Assembly (NCBI GenBank): GCA_947174985.1
Contig: CAMWLB010000013.1
Span: forward strand, 1 to 19,929
Origin: an uncultured Lachnospiraceae bacterium
GTDB taxonomy: Bacteria > Bacillota > Clostridia > Lachnospirales > Lachnospiraceae
DNA: 19,929 nt
Direction of reading: 5' to 3'
The notes under the pieces were generated by a model. The model was not told where the DNA came from, ran no database searches, and saw only the letters and a program-made list of their open reading frames with translations. A program made the position numbers and the translations under genes. Shown one piece after another: positions 7,285 through 14,235 of this stretch (the stretch's first letter is position 1; each line of letters opens with the position of its first letter).

Positions 7285-7313
7285 ATCATAGCAGATAATT
7301 GGTATATTGTCAA
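7285..7313 (-). promoter_or_regulatory. Strong promoter of the antisense RNA
   Basis: TTGACA (7313-7308) and TATGAT (7290-7285) are separated by 17 bp, with TG one base before the -10. This near-consensus promoter points away from the downstream glycosidase and into the toxin-like gene, and no protein-coding gene follows it, so an RNA product is the natural reading. Confidence 0.85.
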
Positions 7314-7504
7314 ATAATTTTCATAACGTCGAATCGATTTTTCGTATTTCCTCCATCATCAAGTCGATATCTGGGTTTATGCTCAATTGATGCCTTTCCT
7401 AAAAATTCAAAGAATTTTCCACCTATCCTCTATTCTGTCTACCGACAAACCCCGGCAAAAACGGTATCCTATGAACATATGAACCGATAAATGGAGGAAA
7501 TACT
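7314..7504 (+). promoter_or_regulatory. Upstream region of the GH127 gene with a weak promoter candidate
   Basis: CCGACA (7442-7447) and TATCCT (7465-7470) are 17 bp apart, each matching consensus at four of six positions, as expected for an activator-dependent promoter. GGAGG at 7493-7497 is the ribosome site. The rest is AT-rich, with no gene or clear operator seen. Confidence 0.35.
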
Positions 7505-9319
7505 ATGCTGAAGCAAATCAATTTTGAACATGTTCATCTTTTGCCCGGTCTTTTTTGGGAACGCGCCGAGGTCAACAGAAGCTATCTGATGGAACTGGAC
7601 AACCAGGGGCTTCTCCAAAATTTCTATCTGGAGGCGGGTATCGTCATGCCGGGGCTTCAGGTTCTCGAAGACCCAGCCTCAGCCAAAATGCACTGGGGCT
7701 GGGAAGCGCCGACCTGCCAGCTCAGAGGACATTTCCTTGGGCACTGGCTCTCTGCTGCCTCCATGTTTGTCGCCACAAACAAGGACAGGGAACTGAAAGC
7801 AAAGCTCGATGTCATCATTGACGAGCTTGACCGCTGCCGCGTGCTGAACGGCGGAAAATGGATTGGTCCTATTCCCGAAAAATATTTTAAAATGCTGGAA
7901 AACAACATATATGTGTGGTCTCCCCAGTATGTCATGCACAAAACGCTCCTTGGGCTTCTCCATGCATATATGTACGCCAAAAACGAAACCGCCCTGCAAA
8001 TCCTTGGGGCTGCAGCTGACTGGTATATGGATTGGACCGGCTCCATGGCAGAAAAAAATCCCCACGCCGTTTACAGCGGCGAAGAAGGCGGTATGCTCGA
8101 GGTATGGGCAAGTCTTTACGCCATCACAAAAGAAGAAAAGTATCTGACGCTTGCCGAACGTTACAGCCACCCTTCCCTTTTTCAAAAACTGGAGGACGGA
8201 ATCGACGCGCTTACAGGCTGCCACGCGAATGCAAGTATCCCATGGGCGCATGGTGCCGCCAAAATGTACGAAGCAACTGGCGACGCCAAGTGGCTTTCTC
8301 TGACTGAAAGATTCTGGCAGTGCGCGGTGAATGACAGGGAATCCTATTGCACAGGCGGACAAAATGCCGGCGAATTCTGGGTAGCGCCCCATCTTCTCGG
8401 ACAGTTTATGGGAGAACGGAATCAGGAGTTTTGCACGGTATACAATATGGTTCGTCTTGCGGACTACCTCTACCGTTTTACAGGCGAAGCCGTTTACGCC
8501 GCATATATTGAGAAAAATCTCTATAACGGTTTCCTTGCCCAGCAGAACAAGCATACCGGAATGCCCACTTATTTCCTGCCCATGAAACCAGGAAGCAAAA
8601 AGAAATGGGGCAGCAAAACTCACGATTTCTGGTGCTGCCACGGTACCATGGTGCAGTCGCAGACATTATATCCGGCACTCTGCTACTACGAGGACAGCAC
8701 GACCAACCGCCTTGTGGTCGGCCAGTATATTCCTTCCGCATACCGCCGCAGTGACAATGTGACTGTTACACAGAGCGTCGATATGAAATATTACAATGAC
8801 GGTGCGTTTTTTGACGAACATGACGACAGCAGAATGTCCCGCTGGTTCCTGAAATTTACCGTGAAAGCCAATACGCCCGAAACATTTACCTTGTCGTTCC
8901 GTATTCCTGATTGGACGAAACACAGTCCTGTCGTCATCCTAAACGGTGAAGAATTGCAAAACATATCGGTTCACAATGGCTATCTGGATATTGAAAGGGA
9001 ATGGTCGGATGATGTGATAAGCCTTTATTTTGCGGCTTCTCTCACTACAGAAACGCTTCCCGATATGCCAAACAGGACGGCGTTTATGGAAGGCCCCATC
9101 GTGCTTGCAGGGCTTTGTGACAAGGACTGCGGTATTGTCATGGATAACGACAATCCCGAAAGCGCGCTGACTTATGTTACGGAGCATACCTACGATACCT
9201 TCCCGTGGCAGCAGAGCACATATTGCACCGCGGGTCAGGCGGAACATATCACCTTTGTTCCGCTCTACCATATTACAGACGAACCGTACACAATCTATTT
9301 CACCAGAAAGCCTAGTTGA
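7505..9319 (+). CDS. GH127-family glycosidase (beta-L-arabinofuranosidase type)
   Basis: This 604-residue protein has the DUF1680/GH127 architecture: an N-terminal (alpha/alpha)6 catalytic barrel of about 400 residues followed by beta-sandwich segments. The zinc-thiolate site known from the bifidobacterial enzyme HypBA1 is visible: Glu308 and Cys310 in NQEFC, and Cys377-Cys378 in DFWCCHG, one of the pair being the nucleophile. A conserved acidic GGMLE segment lies at 195-199. Relatives release beta-L-arabinofuranose from plant glycans. The GH127/GH146 boundary and exact linkage cannot be settled by eye. There is no signal peptide, so it should act on imported oligosaccharides. GGAGGAAATACT precedes the ATG. 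Its last 8 bases overlap the convergent AraC gene, the likely regulator. Confidence 0.87.
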   Translation: MLKQINFEHVHLLPGLFWERAEVNRSYLMELDNQGLLQNFYLEAGIVMPGLQVLEDPASAKMHWGWEAPTCQLRGHFLGHWLSAASMFVATNKDRELKAKLDVIIDELDRCRVLNGGKWIGPIPEKYFKMLENNIYVWSPQYVMHKTLLGLLHAYMYAKNETALQILGAAADWYMDWTGSMAEKNPHAVYSGEEGGMLEVWASLYAITKEEKYLTLAERYSHPSLFQKLEDGIDALTGCHANASIPWAHGAAKMYEATGDAKWLSLTERFWQCAVNDRESYCTGGQNAGEFWVAPHLLGQFMGERNQEFCTVYNMVRLADYLYRFTGEAVYAAYIEKNLYNGFLAQQNKHTGMPTYFLPMKPGSKKKWGSKTHDFWCCHGTMVQSQTLYPALCYYEDSTTNRLVVGQYIPSAYRRSDNVTVTQSVDMKYYNDGAFFDEHDDSRMSRWFLKFTVKANTPETFTLSFRIPDWTKHSPVVILNGEELQNISVHNGYLDIEREWSDDVISLYFAASLTTETLPDMPNRTAFMEGPIVLAGLCDKDCGIVMDNDNPESALTYVTEHTYDTFPWQQSTYCTAGQAEHITFVPLYHITDEPYTIYFTRKPS

Positions 9320-10136
9320 TATATTTCTTACAAAAAGCCTTCTTGTATTGTGTCGGAGTCATTCCCTCCGACTGTCTGAAAACCTTCATAAAATATTTTT
9401 CATCAGAGAAACCGCAGGCATATGCGGTTTCTTTAATTGACAATTCATAATTGAGCAATAACGTTTTGGCAGATTTGACACGTATCCCGTTTGTGTAGCG
9501 CACGATGGAAACGCCTGCTGCCTTTTTAAAAAGTGAGGACAGATAGTCTGCCTGATAACCGAATTTACCGGCAAGTCCGGAAACGGTAAACGGCTGATAA
9601 TAGTTTTCCTTAATCCATTCCATGACGGATACGACGACAGCGGGAAACTGATGGCTTCCATTTTGCAGGCTCTGCCTGTACTCCCTTGACAGCTCCATGA
9701 CCAGCAGGCTCAAAGCATAATGCAGCATATTGTCAGCAAGCGGCTTTTCTTCCAGTGACAAATCCAGAAGCTGATGAAACAAAAGGGAAACTCTGCCTGA
9801 CACGGACACCGAACCATATTCCGGAAACATATAGGCTGCGCTTTCATCGTCTGAACCCATTCCACAACTGCCATCAGACGAAAAATGCACCCACAGATAG
9901 GAAAGCCTGCCCGTTGACGCCCGATGTCCGAAATGCTCCGCTCCCGCTTTTAGCAGGATATACTGTCCCGCAGAAACCGTGTACGGATTGCCATCCGATG
10001 TTATATACAGCGTGCCTTCTGTCACCACAATCAGGACATGTGACGCAAAACAGCGGCGATGATGCCAAAATCCATCTAAGCTGATGAGCTGTCCGCAAAC
10101 TTCATAAGTAAGCGGAAATAAAGTTTTCTTATCCAT
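9312..10136 (-). CDS. AraC-family transcriptional regulator (beside GH127)
   Basis: This 274-residue protein has an N-terminal cupin-like sensor (about 30-90, with YTVSAGQYILLKAGAEHFGH) that should bind a sugar. A C-terminal double helix-turn-helix (about 170-268) ends with the usual AYACGFSDEKYFMKVFRQ and GMTPTQYKK signature. AraC proteins of this shape usually activate a neighbouring sugar-use gene; the convergent GH127 enzyme is the obvious candidate. The stop codons of the two genes overlap by 8 bases (9312-9319), so no terminator separates them. The ribosome site before the ATG is weak (AAGGA about 14 bases upstream). It is transcribed from a good promoter back to back with the GntR cassette. 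Confidence 0.93.
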   Translation of the reverse strand: MDKKTLFPLTYEVCGQLISLDGFWHHRRCFASHVLIVVTEGTLYITSDGNPYTVSAGQYILLKAGAEHFGHRASTGRLSYLWVHFSSDGSCGMGSDDESAAYMFPEYGSVSVSGRVSLLFHQLLDLSLEEKPLADNMLHYALSLLVMELSREYRQSLQNGSHQFPAVVVSVMEWIKENYYQPFTVSGLAGKFGYQADYLSSLFKKAAGVSIVRYTNGIRVKSAKTLLLNYELSIKETAYACGFSDEKYFMKVFRQSEGMTPTQYKKAFCKKYIN

Positions 10137-10174
10137 CCTATCAAACCCGTTCCTTGTGTAGATTTATCACCGCC

Positions 10175-10203
10175 ATTATAAGCTATTTTCCATAGGAACA
10201 CAA
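10175..10203 (-). promoter_or_regulatory. Promoter of the AraC gene
   Basis: TTGTGT (10203-10198) and TATAAT (10180-10175) are 17 bp apart on the minus strand, about 40 bp from the start codon. It is back to back with the GntR promoter; the two -35 boxes are about 25 bp apart. Confidence 0.75.
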
Positions 10204-10228
10204 TTCTGAAAAAGTTTTGCTTTTCCTA

Positions 10229-10257
10229 TTGACATTTCTTTTTAAATTGTATATATT
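10229..10257 (+). promoter_or_regulatory. Promoter of the GntR/ABC cassette
   Basis: TTGACA (10229-10234) and TATATT (10252-10257) are separated by 17 bp, a strong promoter directly upstream of the GntR gene. Strength plus an adjacent inverted repeat fits a promoter that is normally repressed. Confidence 0.85.
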
Positions 10258-10276
10258 GTACTTATCGAACAAGTAC
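10258..10276. promoter_or_regulatory. Candidate GntR operator
   Basis: GTACTT (10258-10263) and AAGTAC (10271-10276) form a perfect 6-bp inverted repeat around a 7-base centre. It starts one base after the -10 box and covers the expected transcription start. A repressor bound here would block the promoter. GntR proteins of the YtrA group commonly autoregulate this way; binding here is inferred. Confidence 0.65.
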
Positions 10277-10301
10277 GCTATATACAGAAAGTGCAGTAAT
10301 T

Positions 10302-10673
10302 ATGGAAATCATCATAAGCAACAGCAGCGACAAACCAATTTACGAACAAATCTGCATACAGATAAAAAGCCTTATTATGGACGGAACCTTAGCTGTCGGA
10401 GAAGCCCTTCCGTCCATGCGGGCGCTGGCAAAAGATCTTCATCTCAGCGTGATTACTGTCCAGCGCGCCTACGAGGATTTGACGAGAGACGGTTTTATAG
10501 AGACCGTATCCGGAAAAGGCAGCTTTGTCGCCGCACAGAACAGGGAATTTATTCAGGAGGAACAGCTCAGGATAGCGGAGGCGCTTTTGCAGCAAGCGGC
10601 CGAAATCGGCAGGACGCATGGCATCAGCTATGAGCGGCTGTCTTCTATTCTGCAATTATTTTATGAGGAATAA
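10302..10673 (+). CDS. GntR-family regulator, YtrA type
   Basis: This short 123-residue regulator has the GntR winged helix-turn-helix at about 10-77: PIYEQICIQIKSLIMDG, LPSMRALAKDLHLSVITVQRAYEDL and the wing with GKGSFV. A stub of about 45 residues in place of a large effector domain defines the YtrA subgroup. Such proteins repress an adjacent ABC exporter operon and are relieved by cell-wall antibiotics or related stress in B. subtilis. The following ABC ATPase and permease fit that pattern. The ribosome site is poor, which would keep repressor levels low. An inverted repeat at 10258-10276 is the likely autoregulatory site. The inducer is unknown. Confidence 0.92.
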   Translation: MEIIISNSSDKPIYEQICIQIKSLIMDGTLAVGEALPSMRALAKDLHLSVITVQRAYEDLTRDGFIETVSGKGSFVAAQNREFIQEEQLRIAEALLQQAAEIGRTHGISYERLSSILQLFYEE

Positions 10674-10753
10674 GGCACAGACTACTCTGCGCGACTCGTA
10701 AAACTAAGTTATTTAACTATGATTAAAAATAAAAAACGGAGGGTATAGAAGAA

Positions 10754-11623
10754 ATGGCGGAAGAAAACAGCATTTTCGTACATGATTTATGCAAACATTT
10801 TGACGGTTTTGCTTTGAACCATGTTTCATTTCGGGTTCCTAAAGGAAGAATCGTCGGCTTTATCGGAGAAAATGGGGCAGGCAAAAGTACCACTATCAAT
10901 CTGATACTTAATGAATTAAAAAAGGATGGTGGAGAGATACAGCTCTTTGGAAGGGAGAACACCGCTTCTTCCGTCAAAGAAAACATCGGTGTCGTTTTTG
11001 ATGAGTGCAATTTTCATGATGTGTTTACGGCTCTTGATATCGAAAAAGTTTTGTCCGGTGTATATAAATCATGGGACGGCAATCTTTACCGCCAGTACCT
11101 TGAGAAATTCCAGATTCCTTTAAAGAAGCCAATCGGCGCCTTTTCCAAGGGAATGAAAATGAAGCTGTCCATTATCTGCGCCATGGCACACAAACCAAAA
11201 CTCCTTATTTTAGATGAGGCGACAACAGGGCTCGATCCTGTCGTCCGCGATGAAATTTTAGACCTATTTCTGGAATTTATACAAGATGAAGACTGTTCCA
11301 TCTTCTTCTCCTCGCATATTACGTCGGATATCCAGAAAATTGCCGACTATGTGATTCTCATTCATCAGGGAAAAATTGTTTTCGAAGAACAAAAGGACGA
11401 TTTGATCAACCATTACGGCATAGCAAAATGCGGAAAAGAAAAATTCGCTTCCATCTCCCCTGAAGACTATATTGTGCACAGAGAGGGCAGCCTCAGTATA
11501 GAATGTCTTGTCCGCGACAAGGAAGCCATGCGGCGCAAATATGCAGATATCGTAATTGATCATGCAACATTGGAAGATATTATGCTGTTTTACATCAAAG
11601 GAGGTGCAACATGCGGGGACTGA
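10754..11623 (+). CDS. ABC transporter ATP-binding protein
   Basis: This 289-residue ATPase has Walker A GENGAGKST (38-46, Lys44), signature FSKGMKMKL (130-138), Walker B LLILDE (150-155, catalytic Glu155), TTGLD D-loop and switch His188 in FSSH. The Q-loop position reads FDECNF rather than containing Gln, as I recall for YtrB-like ATPases. It should energise the permease encoded next. GGAGGG lies about 10 bases before the ATG; the gap from the GntR gene is 80 bp without a visible terminator, so the three genes are probably one operon. The substrate is unknown; export of an antimicrobial or an envelope-stress role is the family expectation. Confidence 0.94.
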   Translation: MAEENSIFVHDLCKHFDGFALNHVSFRVPKGRIVGFIGENGAGKSTTINLILNELKKDGGEIQLFGRENTASSVKENIGVVFDECNFHDVFTALDIEKVLSGVYKSWDGNLYRQYLEKFQIPLKKPIGAFSKGMKMKLSIICAMAHKPKLLILDEATTGLDPVVRDEILDLFLEFIQDEDCSIFFSSHITSDIQKIADYVILIHQGKIVFEEQKDDLINHYGIAKCGKEKFASISPEDYIVHREGSLSIECLVRDKEAMRRKYADIVIDHATLEDIMLFYIKGGATCGD

Positions 11624-12243
11624 TTTATAAGGATATTACCGTTTTCTTTAGAAGTATTGACAAAAGACTGATACTCATTGCTGCGGCAGCAGTGATATTA
11701 CTCATGTGCAATGCGGGCTGCTATGCCGGTCTGTTTGCTTCCATTATGCTTGCCATGACTGTCGGTATGCAGAATGTGATGAGTTTTGCCAGCGACGAAA
11801 AAGCAGACTGGAAAAAATACCAACAGGCGATGCCGGTAAAGGGGATTTCTGTTGTGGCAAGCAGATACATTTCTGTTATCTGTACTTTGGCAGTCAGCCT
11901 TTTGGGAAGCCTCCTGTTCAATCTCTTGTCCAGTATTATTTTCCGATACTTTGATTTTACTGTTTGGGGACTTGGCCTTGCCGCTGCGTTTATCATTCCA
12001 CTGCTTTGGACTGGTATCTGCCTGCCTTTTACCTACTGGTTTGGCTTTCACGCCGCGCAGTCAATGGGACTGCTCGCCATAATCCCTATGTTTTACTTGA
12101 TAAAGTATTTTGAGGACGGCGCAGGATTCTCCGCTTTGGTTCGTTCCGCTTCTTCCTCTCTCCTGCTTGTAGGGATTTCCTCCATTCTCCTCTTTGGCAT
12201 TTCCATGCTGATAAGCGTGATAGGCTATGAACGGAAAAAATAA
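11611..12243 (+). CDS. ABC-2 type permease
   Basis: This 210-residue protein has about six predicted membrane segments (about 19-34, 37-58, 86-111, 117-146, 148-168 and 180-205) and a short cytoplasmic N-terminus starting MRGLIYKD. The loop SDEKADWKKYQQAMPV after the second segment is characteristic of small ABC-2 permeases paired with YtrB-like ATPases. It overlaps the ATPase gene by 13 bases, and a perfect AAAGGAGG sits inside the end of that gene, so the two are translationally coupled and should assemble as a heteromeric or 2+2 transporter. No terminator follows, so some read-through to the next gene is possible. Confidence 0.9.
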   Translation: MRGLIYKDITVFFRSIDKRLILIAAAAVILLMCNAGCYAGLFASIMLAMTVGMQNVMSFASDEKADWKKYQQAMPVKGISVVASRYISVICTLAVSLLGSLLFNLLSSIIFRYFDFTVWGLGLAAAFIIPLLWTGICLPFTYWFGFHAAQSMGLLAIIPMFYLIKYFEDGAGFSALVRSASSSLLLVGISSILLFGISMLISVIGYERKK

Positions 12244-12272
12244 TTGACGCATTCCCCAAGACAGCATATGCA
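12244..12272 (+). promoter_or_regulatory. Possible promoter of the SDR gene
   Basis: TTGACG (12244-12249) and TATGCA (12267-12272) are 17 bp apart. A separate TGGTAAAAT extended -10 lies at about 12287-12295 and could serve instead. A 6-bp inverted repeat, ACAGCT/AGCTGT (12307-12312 and 12320-12325), lies in the leader and could be an operator. Confidence 0.45.
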
Positions 12273-12359
12273 AAAGAGGAATTATGTGGTAAAATAAAAA
12301 AGTATAACAGCTGCGTACAAGCTGTATCAGCTAATCCAAAAAGAAAGAAGGTATTCTAC

Positions 12360-13121
12360 ATGAAACGTTTTGAAGGAAAGGTTGTACTTATCACTGGCGG
12401 TGGACAGGGCATCGGCAGGGGTGTTTCCAACGCATTTGCCGCTGAGGGAGCTAACCTGATTATCACAGGCCGCACTCTGTCGAAGCTGGAAAAAGCAAAA
12501 GATGAAATTGAAAAGGAATATGGCGTAACAGTCGTACCTATAACTGCTGACGGCGGTGACGAGGAGCAGGTAAAAAATGCCATTGAAACCGGCGTAAAGG
12601 CACTCGGACGTTTGGATGCTGTAGTCAACAACGCACAGAACTCCGCTTCCGGCGTCAATCTGATTGACCATACGAAGGAGGATTTTGACAAAGCGATCTA
12701 TTCCGGTCTGTATGCTACCTTCTTCTACATGAAGCACGCATTCCCTTATCTGAAGGAAACCAAAGGCAGCGTAGTGAATTTTGCCTCCGGTGCCGGTCTT
12801 TTCGGAAAGCTCGGACAGTCCAGTTATGCCGCAGCAAAAGAAGGCATCCGTGGCATGTCAAGAGTTGCTGCAAGCGAATGGGGCCCCGACGGCGTTCGTG
12901 TCAACGTGGTATGCCCGCTCGCTATGTCCGAAGGGCTTGCACAGTGGAAAGAAGCATATCCTGATTTATATGAAAAAACCATTCAGAGCATCCCTCTTGG
13001 TCATTTTGCTGACCCGCAGCAGGATATCGGACGTGTCTGCGTATTCCTTGCAAGTGAAGAAGCAAGCTATGTGACCGGCGAGACCATCACCTTACAGGGT
13101 GGCAGCGGTCTTCGTCCGTAA
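12360..13121 (+). CDS. SDR-family NAD(P)-dependent oxidoreductase
   Basis: This 253-residue classical short-chain dehydrogenase has the Rossmann cofactor loop TGGGQGIG (12-19), NNAQ (90-93) in place of the usual NNAG, Ser143 in NFASGAG, and the YAAAK motif with Tyr156 and Lys160. The Asn normally present in helix alpha-4 appears replaced by Ser115 (IYSGLYATF), so the Asn-Ser-Tyr-Lys tetrad is incomplete. Arg38 after the second strand (ITGRTL) hints at NADP preference. The C-terminus VTGETITLQGGSG is typical. The substrate is unknown. AGAAGG lies 8 bases before the ATG. It is closed by a strong terminator shared with the convergent binding-protein gene. Confidence 0.92.
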   Translation: MKRFEGKVVLITGGGQGIGRGVSNAFAAEGANLIITGRTLSKLEKAKDEIEKEYGVTVVPITADGGDEEQVKNAIETGVKALGRLDAVVNNAQNSASGVNLIDHTKEDFDKAIYSGLYATFFYMKHAFPYLKETKGSVVNFASGAGLFGKLGQSSYAAAKEGIRGMSRVAASEWGPDGVRVNVVCPLAMSEGLAQWKEAYPDLYEKTIQSIPLGHFADPQQDIGRVCVFLASEEASYVTGETITLQGGSGLRP

Positions 13122-13143
13122 TTACTTTATCAACTGTCATACA

Positions 13144-13200
13144 AAAAGCTCCTTTCTACAGCGGTTTCCGAAACCGAAGCGCACCGTGAAAGGAGCTTTT
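13144..13200. terminator. Nested bidirectional terminator between the SDR and binding-protein genes
   Basis: A perfect 13-bp stem, AAAAGCTCCTTTC (13144-13156) with GAAAGGAGCTTTT (13188-13200), encloses a second palindrome, CGGTTTC-C-GAAACCG. Each outer arm ends in a U-tract on its own strand, so both convergent genes can use it. Confidence 0.9.
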
Positions 13201-13223
13201 ATTATGAAAGCAGCGCTTTTCTT

Positions 13224-14072
13224 TTATTGCTTCTTGTTAATCTCTTCTGTAATATATTCTGCCGGTGCAGAGTCGATAATCACGTAGTCGATATTGCCGT
13301 CTAACATATCCTGTACGGCAAGCGAACCGGTTTTGTAGCCGACCACCTCGACGCCCAGGCCCTCAAAGCCCCAATCTTCGTCTCCCTCCGCATAAAACTG
13401 TCCTGTGGTTCCCGTCTGTACACCAACTTTTACACTGCTTCCCTTCTCCTTTAAAATCGCCTCGACAGACGCAGCCTCCAGACATGCATCAAACTCCATG
13501 TCGTCTGAGGTCACAATCAGCTTTTGTGCCGCAACATAATAGGGCGCAGAAAAACTGACATATTCCATTCTGTCCTCCCGCACTGTAAGCCCAGCCATTG
13601 CGATGTCGCACTTCTGCTGCCCTACTGCCAGACATACTTCATCAAAATCCATATTCTGAATCACCAGTTCCTTGCCCAGATATGCCGCAAGCTGAGCCGC
13701 AATTTCCATATCGATACCGTAATACTTATCGCCTTCCATGTACTCAAACGGTTCAAACTCTGCGTTGGTTGCCACCACAAGCTGGTCTTTGCTCTCATCG
13801 TAAACCGCCGAAGTCACTGCAACCGGCGTTCCGTCTCCAAAATAACGGTTGCAAATCTCATCAAAAGTACCAGTTGCTTTGATTTCCTCAATAAATTCAT
13901 TGACCGACTCCAAAAGCTCTGGCTGTGTTTTGTCCACGCCAAACGCATACTCCTCGTTTGTGAGCCAAATTTCAATTACCTTCGCCGTCGTCTTTTTTTC
14001 ACCGTCACCGCCGCAGCCGGCAAGCGCTGCTGCCATAATGACAGCCATTGCTACTGCTAAAAGCTTTTTCAT
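13224..14072 (-). CDS. Amino-acid-type ABC substrate-binding lipoprotein, apparently circularly permuted
   Basis: This 282-residue secreted protein has a lipoprotein signal with lipobox LAGC (17-20, lipidated Cys20). Residues about 97-280 read as an SBP_bac_3 domain from its normal beginning (LVVATNAEFEPFEY) through DIAMAGLTVREDR (Arg168, the usual carboxylate ligand), GVQTGTTG and DYVIID (Asp267), and then stop. The segment normally closing this fold, of the form EYAFGV...LL..VN...GTFDEI...YFG, lies instead at residues 41-79, just after the signal. This suggests circular permutation. Closely similar proteins seem familiar from Lachnospiraceae, so it is probably a family feature. It should bind a polar amino acid outside the membrane. 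No permease or ATPase is adjacent. GGAGG precedes the ATG. Confidence 0.88.
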   Translation of the reverse strand: MKKLLAVAMAVIMAAALAGCGGDGEKKTTAKVIEIWLTNEEYAFGVDKTQPELLESVNEFIEEIKATGTFDEICNRYFGDGTPVAVTSAVYDESKDQLVVATNAEFEPFEYMEGDKYYGIDMEIAAQLAAYLGKELVIQNMDFDEVCLAVGQQKCDIAMAGLTVREDRMEYVSFSAPYYVAAQKLIVTSDDMEFDACLEAASVEAILKEKGSSVKVGVQTGTTGQFYAEGDEDWGFEGLGVEVVGYKTGSLAVQDMLDGNIDYVIIDSAPAEYITEEINKKQ

Positions 14073-14137
14073 GTTTCCTCCATTCCCAAATACACTATCC
14101 TTTTACACCTTATGTATACCAATATAAGTACTTGTAT

Positions 14138-14166
14138 AATATACCATTTTACGGCGGTAAATGCAA
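14138..14166 (-). promoter_or_regulatory. Promoter of the binding-lipoprotein gene
   Basis: TTGCAT (14166-14161) and TATATT (14143-14138) are 17 bp apart on the minus strand, with TG one base before the -10. This supports separate transcription from the upstream GH13 gene. Confidence 0.75.
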
Positions 14167-14235
14167 TATTTGATTGATTCTTTGTCGATTTTTCCGAAGC
14201 ATGTTAATACTTCAGGAGACAACCTTTTCCGCTCT

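Noticed and set aside
7314..7504. Catabolite-response element or AraC direct repeats upstream of GH127
   Set aside because: Only a weak GTCGA recurrence (near 7329 and 7364) was found; nothing matched a recognisable operator.
7679..8641. 320-codon minus-strand open frame opposite the GH127 gene
   Set aside because: It is antisense to a gene with intact catalytic motifs, has no ribosome site or promoter, and resembles no family.
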